From NCBI GenBank assembly GCA_020433835.1, contig JAGRBY010000418.1:1-6446 (forward strand): a stretch of DNA of 6,446 nt, written 5' to 3'. The notes beneath the pieces are model-generated. The model was not told the DNA's origin, ran no database searches, and saw only the letters and a program-made list of their open reading frames with translations. Below, one piece after another: positions 1 to 5,724 of this stretch (position 1 is its first letter; each line of letters begins with the position of its first letter). Source of the stretch: Anaerolineae bacterium. GTDB lineage: Bacteria > Chloroflexota > Anaerolineae > 4572-78 > J111. The translations under genes and the position numbers were made by a program.

Positions 1-1035
1 GATAACCTGCGACGCGCGTTCGAATGGTTGGTTGCTCATGATCACGAGCAGGCGCTGGCCTTGGTCGCCCGGTTGGGCACGAACCTGAAGTTTTGGGAAC
101 TGGGTGGATTTTTCCAGGAAGGACGCCGCTGGCTGCAACGTACCTTGGCGGCAACCGAGGGATCGCTTTCGATCCGGCGGGCGCAAGCCTTGCTGGCAGC
201 GGCCGAGCTGTCCTCGGCGATATCCGATTTTGAGTATGGGTTGCCGTGCGCCCGGCAAGCGCAGCAGTTGTTTCAGCAGCTTGGCGATCAGCGGGGGGAG
301 ATCGACGCCCGGTTGATGTATTGCGACCTGGCTCGCTACGCCGGCCAACTCACGCAGCTGCAAACGCAGATCGAAGCAGCGCTGCACATGGCCGAGCAGA
401 TAGCCTATACGGCTGGGATGGCCAAAGGCAAACAGCTACTGGCAATACATATTGTGTATACAACGGGTGACAGTGAAGGAGCAATTCCGTATGAACTTTC
501 GAGCGTCGCGCTGTGGCGCGAATTGGAAAGCCCCTTTGAACTGGCTACGGCTCTCAACCTGCTGGGCGCAGACTTGACGGAAATCCACGAATACGCCGCA
601 GCCAAACAGGTCTTGCTCGAATGTCGGGATATCTATCAGTCGTTGGGCTATCGGCGCGGCGTCGCTCTGGCTGTGCATAACATAGGAGAAGCTGCTCAAA
701 CGATGGGGGAGTATGCCGACGCCAGGGAATTGCTGCGTGAGTCGCTGCGCATTCGCCACCATTTGGGCCTGAGGCGAGGCTATGCCTACTCATTTGAAGC
801 GCTCGCCCAGGTCAATGAAAACGAAGGCCGCTGCGAACAGGCCGTTCAACTCTGGGCGGCAGCCGATACCTTGCGAGTTCGTATCGGCGCACCACTTGAG
901 CGGGTAGCCCAAAAGTACAGAGAGGATGCTGTGACCAGGCTACGCGCCCGGCTCGGTAAGGTGGCCTTTGAACTGGAGTGGTCGAAAGGCGCGACAATGA
1001 CCACCGAACAAGCCATCGCCCTCGCGCTGAGTTGA
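1..1035 (+). CDS. TPR-repeat signal-transduction/transcription regulator, C-terminal part (5' end outside window)
   Basis: The frame is open from base 1, so the gene begins upstream; 344 residues are visible, ending at TGA 1033-1035. The start resembles the linker after the NB-ARC/AAA-type ATPase core in large SARP-, adenylate-cyclase- or LuxR-associated regulators of Chloroflexota and Actinobacteria (DNLRRAFEWL, then FWELGGFFQEGRRWLQRTLA near residues 31-50). Helical TPR-like pairs follow, clearest at about residues 181-217, 221-257 and 261-297, with motifs such as ALNLLGADLTEIHEY and HNIGEAAQTMGEYADARELL. The tail (AAADTLRVRIGAPL, then an RLGKVAFELEW block and a final TTEQAIALAL) is the usual ending of this family. 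No C-terminal helix-turn-helix follows, so any DNA-binding, kinase or cyclase module must be N-terminal and out of view. Such repeats normally bind proteins or ligands and gate the ATPase. The family call is firm; the output function is unknown. Confidence 0.82.
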   Translation, partial: DNLRRAFEWLVAHDHEQALALVARLGTNLKFWELGGFFQEGRRWLQRTLAATEGSLSIRRAQALLAAAELSSAISDFEYGLPCARQAQQLFQQLGDQRGEIDARLMYCDLARYAGQLTQLQTQIEAALHMAEQIAYTAGMAKGKQLLAIHIVYTTGDSEGAIPYELSSVALWRELESPFELATALNLLGADLTEIHEYAAAKQVLLECRDIYQSLGYRRGVALAVHNIGEAAQTMGEYADARELLRESLRIRHHLGLRRGYAYSFEALAQVNENEGRCEQAVQLWAAADTLRVRIGAPLERVAQKYREDAVTRLRARLGKVAFELEWSKGATMTTEQAIALALS

Positions 1036-1050
1036 GCGCGTTTGCGTTCT

Positions 1051-1174
1051 TTATGAGTTACGCAGTTGACGCGAAATCAGGCGTTTTGTAGCACAAATTG
1101 CACATTTGTGCCTCTCGTTGGCCTCAAAATACAAACAATTTAGCAAATTGTTCTACGAACCGCGTAACTCATAA
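1051..1174. repeat. 124-bp palindromic element with 13-bp terminal inverted repeats (MITE/REP-like)
   Basis: TTATGAGTTACGC (1051-1063) is the exact reverse complement of GCGTAACTCATAA (1162-1174). Inside lie two hairpins with perfect 8-bp stems: GCACAAAT/ATTTGTGC (1091-1098/1104-1111, 5-nt loop) and AACAATTT/AAATTGTT (1134-1141/1145-1152, loop AGC). A further 11-bp imperfect arm, 1081-1091 against 1153-1163, matches at 9 of 11 positions, with one more as a wobble. The whole can fold as a cruciform with two internal arms. It fills almost the entire 140-bp gap between convergent genes and ends one base before the stop codon of the lipoprotein gene. No clear target-site duplication is visible. 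It could be a non-autonomous transposon remnant that may also terminate transcription from both sides. Confidence 0.7.
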
Positions 1175-1175
1175 T

Positions 1176-1703
1176 TTAAATGGCTCCTAAGCGAACGACT
1201 TGCTTGAAGGTGACTTTATCTAATTCATTTTCTTGCGTGAAGGTTAGGGACATAGTCAGTAAATACCGGTCAGCCATGCCTGGATGGTGACAGGAGATAA
1301 ACTGTTCTCTATCCGGAAAGATGAGTGATAAATCAATACTTTTCTTTTTTTGTAAGTAGGCAGGTAGGTCCGCAAAGTTGATGGTAATCTCGCGCTCATG
1401 GGTCAATCCAATCGATTGAACGATACCGAGTTCATCCTCAACGGTTACCGCTTCAAAATAGCTCTTTGGCAGAGCGGTGCCTTGCTCCGTTCCTTCATCC
1501 CAGGTAAGACGGACGGTATAGCCATCGTCTAAGACCTCAAGGCCATCGACTAAACGGGGGTTTGTCATATTATCGCCCTGAGAACAGGTATCGGCTTCTG
1601 AAGCACATCCCAACAGAAGCATAAGTGTGAGGCTAAACAAAACATACAGAACGTACATGGCTCTGTTACGGCTTGGCAACTTATCACACACTCCTTGTTT
1701 CAT
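1176..1703 (-). CDS. Putative small lipoprotein, unrecognised family
   Basis: A 175-residue product starts at the ATG complementary to 1701-1703. The N-terminus has basic residues (K2, K8, R12, R14), a hydrophobic stretch at about residues 17-32 and a lipobox-like LLLGC with Cys at position 33, which predicts signal peptidase II cleavage and a lipid-anchored mature protein of about 143 residues. An alternative start at Met16 (ATG complementary to 1656-1658) would give an 18-residue signal peptide without positive charge. Neither start has a strong Shine-Dalgarno, so the longer one is preferred for its charged n-region. The mature part is polar, with three more Cys (40 and two near residues 138-148), and short strand-like segments (VRLTWDEG, REITINFADL, YLLTMSLTF) suggesting a small beta domain. 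No known domain was recognised. It is convergent with the TPR regulator and stands alone. Confidence 0.65.
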   Translation of the reverse strand: MKQGVCDKLPSRNRAMYVLYVLFSLTLMLLLGCASEADTCSQGDNMTNPRLVDGLEVLDDGYTVRLTWDEGTEQGTALPKSYFEAVTVEDELGIVQSIGLTHEREITINFADLPAYLQKKKSIDLSLIFPDREQFISCHHPGMADRYLLTMSLTFTQENELDKVTFKQVVRLGAI

Positions 1704-1865
1704 AAAGATTTTGCAGATATCTTTGAGCTAACGCATCACCCCAATCAGGTGACAGTTACATACGTTGGGTATATGTATTGGGTGTAGTTAGTGAAATATC
1801 AAGCCAACTTTTATTAATCGGCAATAGGGTTGCTGGGCTAGGTTGTGTTGACATTTCAGGTTTTT

Positions 1866-1965
1866 ATGTCATTTCGACGAGCTTGCGAGGAGAAATCCCT
1901 ACCATTATTGATTGCATCTGTACGTTGTCGGGGATTTCTCGCTCCTGCGTCGCTCGAAATGACAT
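1866..1965. repeat. REP-like intergenic palindrome (TGTCATTTCGA type)
   Basis: The outer arms ATGTCATTTCGA (1866-1877) and TCGAAATGACAT (1954-1965) are perfect 12-bp reverse complements. The inner arms GAGAAATCCC (1890-1899) and GGGATTTCTC (1931-1940) are perfect 10-bp reverse complements. The GC-rich segments between them also match imperfectly (GAGCTTGCGAGG against the complement of GCTCCTGCGTCGC), leaving a loop of about 31 bp. Sequences of the form GTCATTTCGA...GAGAAATC are widely dispersed intergenic palindromes in many bacterial genomes. This copy is most likely such an element rather than a regulatory site of the neighbouring genes. Confidence 0.65.
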
Positions 1966-2060
1966 CATCCGACATAGTTCTGGCAAAGGTCAACAGAACC
2001 TAGTTATGTAATTCTCCCAACATTTCTGTAAGCCTATTATCACTTAAGACCTGTGCTTTT

Positions 2061-2273
2061 TCACATGAAAGATGCGTGTATAATCAAACGGACATTCTTG
2101 TTAAGCTGCGCTCGATGAAATACAGAGCCTTTATCTTCTAAATTTGCCTTCCACAGTTGATTAAAAACTTTGGTGATGCGCCTAACCACCGCAATAAGCG
2201 GCGTTGCCTGCGTACATAAATGGTCGCTAAATTCCACATCCACCCGCGCATTTTCAGCAAAGGAATAGGTAAA
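2061..2273 (-). pseudogene. Possible decayed gene remnant (minus strand)
   Basis: The minus-strand frame ending at the TGA complementary to 2061-2063 is open from about 2273. It reads like protein (AENARVDVEFSDHLCTQATP, then IAVVRRITKVFNQLW and KGSVFHRAQLNKNVRLI). The only in-frame ATG, at 2241-2243, would give 60 residues and has no Shine-Dalgarno. Just upstream, a different frame continues in a protein-like way (STPTFETLPIPLL), which suggests a frameshift in a once longer gene. The frame passes through the left inverted repeat. No family was recognised. It may be the remains of an element's own gene or a chance open frame; the latter is quite possible. Confidence 0.3.
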
Positions 2274-2314
2274 GTTTCAAAGGTTGGAGTAGAAATACAC
2301 GTTTGATTATACTC
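2076..2314. repeat. 239-bp segment bounded by 15-bp near-perfect inverted repeats, possible non-autonomous element
   Basis: GTGTATAATCAAACG (2076-2090) and CGTTTGATTATACTC (2300-2314) are reverse complements at 14 of 15 positions, including a perfect 12-bp core (2079-2090/2300-2311). The segment is not a simple hairpin, since the interior is not palindromic. It carries the degraded minus-strand frame listed separately. The size and arrangement suit a decayed insertion element or MITE-like unit, but no target-site duplication and no recognisable transposase motif can be seen. Confidence 0.45.
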
Positions 2315-2391
2315 AACTCTACCGGCCCTGTCACCCATTACTATGATCATAATCGAATACATTATGACAAAGATGCTCTTAAACGTTGAAC

Positions 2392-2420
2392 TTGGATATC
2401 CCTATCAAATCGAGTATTAT
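2392..2420 (+). promoter_or_regulatory. Candidate sigma-70-type promoter of the isomerase cassette
   Basis: TTGGAT (2392-2397) is followed after exactly 17 bp by TATTAT (2415-2420), matching the -35 and -10 consensus at 4/6 and 5/6 positions. A start near 2427 would leave a leader of about 39 nt before the ATG at 2466. An inverted repeat TCATAAT/ATTATGA (2347-2353/2361-2367) lies about 25 bp upstream of the -35 box and might be an operator. The assignment rests on pattern only. Confidence 0.4.
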
Positions 2421-2465
2421 CTCACTCACATTGAATGAAGCCTACAAAGTAGTGGAGAATAAATC

Positions 2466-2912
2466 ATGAAAATAGCCGTAGCCAGTGATGAAAAAACACA
2501 CTTAACCGATTTTGTCGTGGACTATTTAGAGAAGGCCGGCCATACCATCTCGCTCTATGGCCCTCTCGCCGATGATGATCTACCCTGGACGTTGGCCTCT
2601 GAGCAACTGGCCGATGCCGTAGCGACGGGTGAGGCAGACGAAGGCGTGCTCTTCTGCTACACCGGCACCGGGGCCTCGATTGCCGCCAACAAAGTACCCG
2701 GCATCCGAGCCGCCCTGTGCGGCGACGCCCAAACCGCCAAAGGTGCGCGCTGGTGGAACGATGCCAACGTCTTGGTCATGAGCCTGCGAGCAACCTCGCC
2801 GGAAGTAGCCGGCGAAATTCTCGATGCCTGGTTTACCGAAACCGTGCGCCCCGATGAGGTCGCCACCATCGCCCATCTAAAGGATATCGAAGCCCGCCAC
2901 ACCCCCAAATAA
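2466..2912 (+). CDS. RpiB/LacA/LacB-family sugar-phosphate isomerase, divergent member
   Basis: This 148-residue protein has the length and plan of the RpiB/LacAB family, cytoplasmic enzymes that interconvert phosphorylated aldoses and ketoses. It opens with the Rossmann-like strand MKIAVASD. The active-site loop is FCYTGTGASIAANK (63-76), with the presumed catalytic base Cys64 and the phosphate-binding TGTG loop. The conserved VPGIRAALCGD (77-87) and NVLVMSLR (101-108) segments follow. Two usual residues differ: the His of the typical SDHAG start is Glu9, and the His of the usual CHD motif, credited with opening the sugar ring, is Gly86. The substrate may therefore not be ribose 5-phosphate. 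The start is supported by GGAG at 2454-2457, 8 nt before the ATG. It leads a rightward cassette, 34 nt before the reductase gene. Family certain; substrate unknown. Confidence 0.9.
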   Translation: MKIAVASDEKTHLTDFVVDYLEKAGHTISLYGPLADDDLPWTLASEQLADAVATGEADEGVLFCYTGTGASIAANKVPGIRAALCGDAQTAKGARWWNDANVLVMSLRATSPEVAGEILDAWFTETVRPDEVATIAHLKDIEARHTPK

Positions 2913-2934
2913 ATTGGAGCGACAAAGTATCATA

Positions 2935-2940
2935 GAGAGG
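2935..2940 (+). promoter_or_regulatory. Ribosome binding site fixing the reductase start
   Basis: GAGAGG lies 6 nt before the ATG at 2947. The frame is also open from a TTG at 2914, but that codon has no Shine-Dalgarno and would add 11 polar residues ahead of the Rossmann fold. The ATG is therefore chosen. Confidence 0.7.
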
Positions 2941-2946
2941 AATCGC

Positions 2947-3882
2947 ATGCATCCACACAAAACCATCTACATACTCGGGGCCGGAGCCATCGGCTTTCCG
3001 CTAGCAGCATATCTAACCAATGCAGGCAGAAGGGCGATTGCCGTCCGCACCCGTCGAAAAGATGTATCGCCGGACACGGTCACCGTTACCGTGCGTGAGG
3101 GTGACACCGCCTTCAGCACGCCGGTTGAAACGGTCTCGCTGGCTAAGCTGGCGCATCTTGATGGAACAATAGTCATCGCCAGCAAATCATACGCCAATCA
3201 AGCCATCGCCACGGAGTTGAAAGATAAAGGGGCCACGGGATCAATTGTTATTCTGCAAAACGGAGTCGGCGTTGAAAAGCCTTTTCTCGATGCCCATTTT
3301 GCGCCTGTTTATCGCTGCGTCCTCTACGCCACTGGTCAGACAATTGGCGATTACGATTTTTCATTTCGGCCGGTCACCGCTTCACCCATCGGCATCATCA
3401 ACGGCAGCGAAGCCGAACTTAAGCAGTGCGTTGACGATTTACACACCGATGCCTTTCCCTTTCGTGCCGAAGCAAACATCCAAAGAGAAATATGGAAAAA
3501 GGCCATTGCTAACGTCGTCTTCAACTCCATCTGCCCGCTGCTTGAGGTTGACAATGGAGTATTCGCTCGCGATGAAGCCGTAGCTAATCTGGCAGCGGAA
3601 GTTGTCAGAGAATGCGTCATGCTGGCAGACAGGCTCAATCTGGATCTAACCGAAGACGAACTCATGGCCCAAATAAAGTTCATCAGCGAACGGTCAAACG
3701 GCCAGCTTATATCAACTTTGCAAGATATACGACACGGCAGACCAACCGAAATCGCATCTCTCAACTTAGAGGTAGCCCGTATCGGCGCTGCGTTGGATCC
3801 GGGCCTTCATTTGCCTAAGGTTGAATTACTGGGCAAAATGATAGTCGCCAAATCGTTACAGTCGAGAAGGTATAAATCGTAG
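2947..3882 (+). CDS. Ketopantoate reductase (ApbA/PanE) family NAD(P)-dependent oxidoreductase
   Basis: A 311-residue protein, close to the usual family length of about 300. The N-terminal Rossmann domain begins YILGAGAIG, giving GxGxxG at residues 11-16, and RTRRKDV (34-40) could bind the NADP 2'-phosphate. ILQNGVGVE (102-110) is the conserved loop near the cofactor and substrate. The C-terminal helical domain has IWKKAIANVVFN (182-193), whose Lys185, Asn189 and Asn193 align with the catalytic Lys and Asn residues of PanE. STLQDIRHGRPTEI (256-269) holds the conserved Glu268. Canonical PanE reduces 2-dehydropantoate to pantoate with NADPH in coenzyme A synthesis. The family also includes paralogues acting on other 2-oxo acids, and pairing with a sugar-phosphate isomerase rather than panB/panC leaves the substrate open. 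It lies 34 nt after the isomerase and is probably co-transcribed with it. Confidence 0.88.
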   Translation: MHPHKTIYILGAGAIGFPLAAYLTNAGRRAIAVRTRRKDVSPDTVTVTVREGDTAFSTPVETVSLAKLAHLDGTIVIASKSYANQAIATELKDKGATGSIVILQNGVGVEKPFLDAHFAPVYRCVLYATGQTIGDYDFSFRPVTASPIGIINGSEAELKQCVDDLHTDAFPFRAEANIQREIWKKAIANVVFNSICPLLEVDNGVFARDEAVANLAAEVVRECVMLADRLNLDLTEDELMAQIKFISERSNGQLISTLQDIRHGRPTEIASLNLEVARIGAALDPGLHLPKVELLGKMIVAKSLQSRRYKS

Positions 3883-3954
3883 AAATACAATCAGGCTGGC
3901 AAGCTACCAAACAAAACGAGTCAGTATACCAAAACAACAAACACGGAGCGAGAC

Positions 3955-4386
3955 ATGGAACTTTATGCGATCAACAAAGATGGCAGTACGAGCGAAACGC
4001 TCGAATTATCTACCCCGGCAAAGGACATCGGCTCCTCACTCGCCGCGTTGTATCAGATGAACGGCTACGTTTTTCCGTGGATTGGGTACTTTGCCCAGGA
4101 AAACGGGCAAACGGTTGGTACCTGTGCCTTTAAGGAACCTCCGGCAGATAGCCGAGTTGAGATTGCGTATTTCACATTTCCGGAATATGAAGGCAAAGGC
4201 ATTGCTACCCGAATGGCGTCATCACTGATAGCGATAGCCAAACAGCACAAGCCCGACATTACCGTCTTTGCTCAAACCTTGCCCAAAGAAAACGCTTCGA
4301 CAACAATCTTGCGCAAACTTGGCTTTAAACACCTTGGCACGGTTAACCATCCCGAAGATGGAGCGGTTTGGGAGTGGGAGCTTTGA
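3955..4386 (+). CDS. GNAT-family N-acetyltransferase
   Basis: This 143-residue protein is the size of a single GNAT domain. Strands before the core (PWIGYFAQENGQTVGTCAFKE, about 41-61, given here in part) lead to motif A: VEIAYFTFPEYEGKGIATRM (68-87). There EGKGIA (79-84) forms the acetyl-CoA pyrophosphate loop (R/Q-x-x-G-x-G/A pattern, with Glu77 at the first position). Motif B follows as ENASTTILRKLGFKHLG (112-128). Members transfer an acetyl group from acetyl-CoA to an amine on a small molecule or protein; nothing here specifies the acceptor. GGAG at 3945-3948, 6 nt before the ATG, supports the start. It follows the reductase by 72 nt on the same strand with no obvious terminator between them, so read-through from the same promoter is likely. 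It may act on a cassette metabolite or be an unrelated neighbour. Confidence 0.85.
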   Translation: MELYAINKDGSTSETLELSTPAKDIGSSLAALYQMNGYVFPWIGYFAQENGQTVGTCAFKEPPADSRVEIAYFTFPEYEGKGIATRMASSLIAIAKQHKPDITVFAQTLPKENASTTILRKLGFKHLGTVNHPEDGAVWEWEL

Positions 4387-4419
4387 GGAAGAAATACATA
4401 GTCAGAACGTTATTCCTCA
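4384..4419. terminator. Candidate bidirectional terminator between convergent genes
   Basis: TGAGGAA (4384-4390) and TTCCTCA (4413-4419) form a perfect 7-bp stem with a 22-nt loop. The arms contain the stop codons of the two convergent genes themselves (TGA at 4384-4386 and the complement of 4417-4419). On the plus strand the stem is followed by TTTT, giving a weak intrinsic-terminator pattern; on the other strand there is no U-tract. Confidence 0.35.
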
Positions 4420-5493
4420 TTTTATCGCCCACAAATAAACCATTGAGTCCGTACCACCGGAGGCTAACCACTGTCCGTCCGGGCTAAAAGCCAGCGCTCG
4501 AATGAAGCCGGTCGAGCTTTGGAAGCTCTGCACGGATTGCCCCGTATCCAACTGCCACAGCCGAGGAGCTGAAACCGGTTGAACATTCTCACCCCCACCA
4601 CTTTGATCATCGACCCCGCTGGAAGCCAATATGGTTCCGTCGGGATTAAAGGCAACGCGGGTTGTTCCACCCGAATGGCCTGCCAGCGATCCGGCTGCCT
4701 GCCCCTCAGGCAGTTGAAAGAGTTGAATACTCCCCCGGCGCTGACACGAGACAATAAGCTGTCCGTTGGGGCTAAAAACCAGCGGACACATGCCAGGGTC
4801 GGCATCGGCTATGGCCGTCACCACCTGCCCCTCGGCGACCGACCACAATTCAATCTGCCCCTCCTGGCTGCGCGTGGCTAACAATTGCCCGTCGGGGCTA
4901 AAGGTAACCTCTGACTCGCGATTGGGAATGGTAAGCAGCAAACTGCCGTCCGTTACATCCCACAGCCAGACCGTATCGACACCGGCCGAAGCTAAGTGCT
5001 GCCCATCGGGGCTGAAGGCCACCGCCAAAGCGCCTTTGCCAACGCTTTTAGGATCACTCGAATTGGTAGGCTGCTGCCAGGAGTCGAGCAGTTCGCCACT
5101 CTGCACATCCCACAGTTGGATATGATTGTTTTGATTGCCCGTGGCCAAAATCTGACCATCAGGGCTAAACGCCACACTCCAGATCGGGTTATCGTGCTCT
5201 GCCGCCAGCGTATGGCTGAGCTGCATCTCGGGCAGATGCCACAGCGTTAGCGACCCCTTAGCTCGGGGATTACCTGCTCCCACAGCCAGCGTTTGGCTAT
5301 CGGGGCTGAAGGCCAGTGCGACAACCAGTCCCTCGATAGGAAGGGCCGCCGTTGGTTCCAAGACCTCAGGGGCAGAACTTTCCGGCTCGACGGCGACGAA
5401 TTGAACCGGGCTAAAAAACCATACCAATAAAGCAATTAGCCCTATAATAACCCCTATAATCGACCAAAGTAAAATTTTCTGATGTCGTTGCAT
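4417..5493 (-). CDS. Membrane-anchored seven-bladed WD40 repeat protein
   Basis: A 358-residue product. Basic residues (R3, H4, K6) precede a transmembrane helix at about 8-27, so it is probably a signal anchor with the rest outside the cytoplasm. After a Pro/Glu-rich linker (about 35-53) come seven WD40 repeats, each marked by an FSPDG-like turn (62, 109, 160, 198, 240, 282 and 336) and a closing LW-type strand (LWHL, LWDV, LWDV, LWSV, LFQL, LWQL, LWAI). Seven copies make exactly one closed beta-propeller. Such propellers are binding scaffolds; no catalytic domain is fused. The fifth and sixth blades are the most divergent (FSPNG/LFQL and FNPDG), with a Gly/Ser-rich loop at about 294-303. 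The start is supported by AAGG (complement of 5498-5501) 4 nt before the ATG. It is convergent with the acetyltransferase gene and appears monocistronic. Ligand unknown. Confidence 0.88.
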   Translation of the reverse strand: MQRHQKILLWSIIGVIIGLIALLVWFFSPVQFVAVEPESSAPEVLEPTAALPIEGLVVALAFSPDSQTLAVGAGNPRAKGSLTLWHLPEMQLSHTLAAEHDNPIWSVAFSPDGQILATGNQNNHIQLWDVQSGELLDSWQQPTNSSDPKSVGKGALAVAFSPDGQHLASAGVDTVWLWDVTDGSLLLTIPNRESEVTFSPDGQLLATRSQEGQIELWSVAEGQVVTAIADADPGMCPLVFSPNGQLIVSCQRRGSIQLFQLPEGQAAGSLAGHSGGTTRVAFNPDGTILASSGVDDQSGGGENVQPVSAPRLWQLDTGQSVQSFQSSTGFIRALAFSPDGQWLASGGTDSMVYLWAIK

Positions 5494-5555
5494 GCGGCCT
5501 TATCTCTACGTGATGATTTATGAAAAGACAGTTATAGCTCAGTGGACTGATCATT

Positions 5556-5598
5556 AAGGAGCGAGCCTGACGAAACTACTGCCCCTGGCTCGCTCCTT
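5556..5598. repeat. Perfect 12-bp-stem GC-rich hairpin upstream of the WD40 gene
   Basis: AAGGAGCGAGCC (5556-5567) and GGCTCGCTCCTT (5587-5598) are perfect reverse complements with a 19-nt loop. It lies 62 bp upstream of the WD40 start codon. Neither strand has a clean U-tract after the stem (CGATAATTTTAA on the plus strand, AATGATC on the minus strand), so an intrinsic terminator is not well supported. It may be a leader hairpin, an operator or a dispersed repeat. Confidence 0.6.
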
Positions 5599-5616
5599 CG
5601 ATAATTTTAATATGGT

Positions 5617-5650
5617 TGATAAAAAGGTCGATGGGTTAACCAGACCTTTT
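5617..5650 (-). terminator. Candidate intrinsic terminator for leftward transcription
   Basis: AAAAGGTC (5622-5629) and GACCTTTT (5643-5650) form an 8-bp stem around a 13-nt loop containing the GGTTAACC palindrome. Read on the minus strand, the stem ends in TTTTT followed by ATC, the order expected of a rho-independent terminator. It would stop transcription arriving from the creatininase-family gene before the WD40 gene. The stem has only three G-C pairs, so efficiency is uncertain. The plus strand gives TTTT then GG, a weaker match. Confidence 0.4.
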
Positions 5651-5724
5651 GGTGTGGAAATTATCTGTCGAATCCGCCCAATCTACTTAGGCTAATTAAC
5701 AATCCGAGTTATCGAAAAGTCACC

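Larger units (their letters stand above)
1704..2465. other. 762-bp AT-rich intergenic region rich in inverted repeats
   Basis: This stretch separates the leftward lipoprotein gene from the rightward isomerase cassette, so it should hold promoters for both. From left to right it contains no recognisable gene up to 1865, a REP-like palindrome at 1866-1965, about 110 bp of unassigned sequence, an inverted-repeat-bounded segment with a decayed reading frame at 2076-2314, a 7-bp inverted repeat TCATAAT/ATTATGA (2347-2353/2361-2367), and a candidate promoter at 2392-2420. No convincing promoter was found for the lipoprotein gene. A 77-codon frame on the plus strand at 1778-2011 runs through the REP palindrome and is not considered coding. 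Confidence 0.6.

Noticed and set aside
1778..2011. 77-codon plus-strand open frame
   Set aside because: It runs straight through the REP-like palindrome, has no ribosome site and its product (many Ser, Ile and Cys with no motif) does not look like a real protein.
2138..2362. 74-codon minus-strand frame
   Set aside because: It overlaps the better minus-strand frame ending at 2061. Only its STPTFETLPIPLL part looks protein-like, so it was folded into the remnant call.
2914..2946. Upstream TTG start for the reductase
   Set aside because: It has no Shine-Dalgarno, while ATG 2947 has GAGAGG at ideal spacing and places the Rossmann motif at the normal distance.
4470..5320. Periodic GGGCTAAA/GGGCTGAA DNA repeats, considered as a repeat array
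   Set aside because: They are the reverse complement of the FSPDG codons in the seven WD40 blades, so they reflect protein repeats and not a DNA array or CRISPR.
5531..5600. tRNA-like stretch (TAGCTCAGTGG followed by GAGC)
   Set aside because: The string resembles a tRNA D-arm, but the matching GAGC is too far away, the acceptor stem does not pair, and there is no anticodon arm or GGTTCGAATCC-type T-arm.
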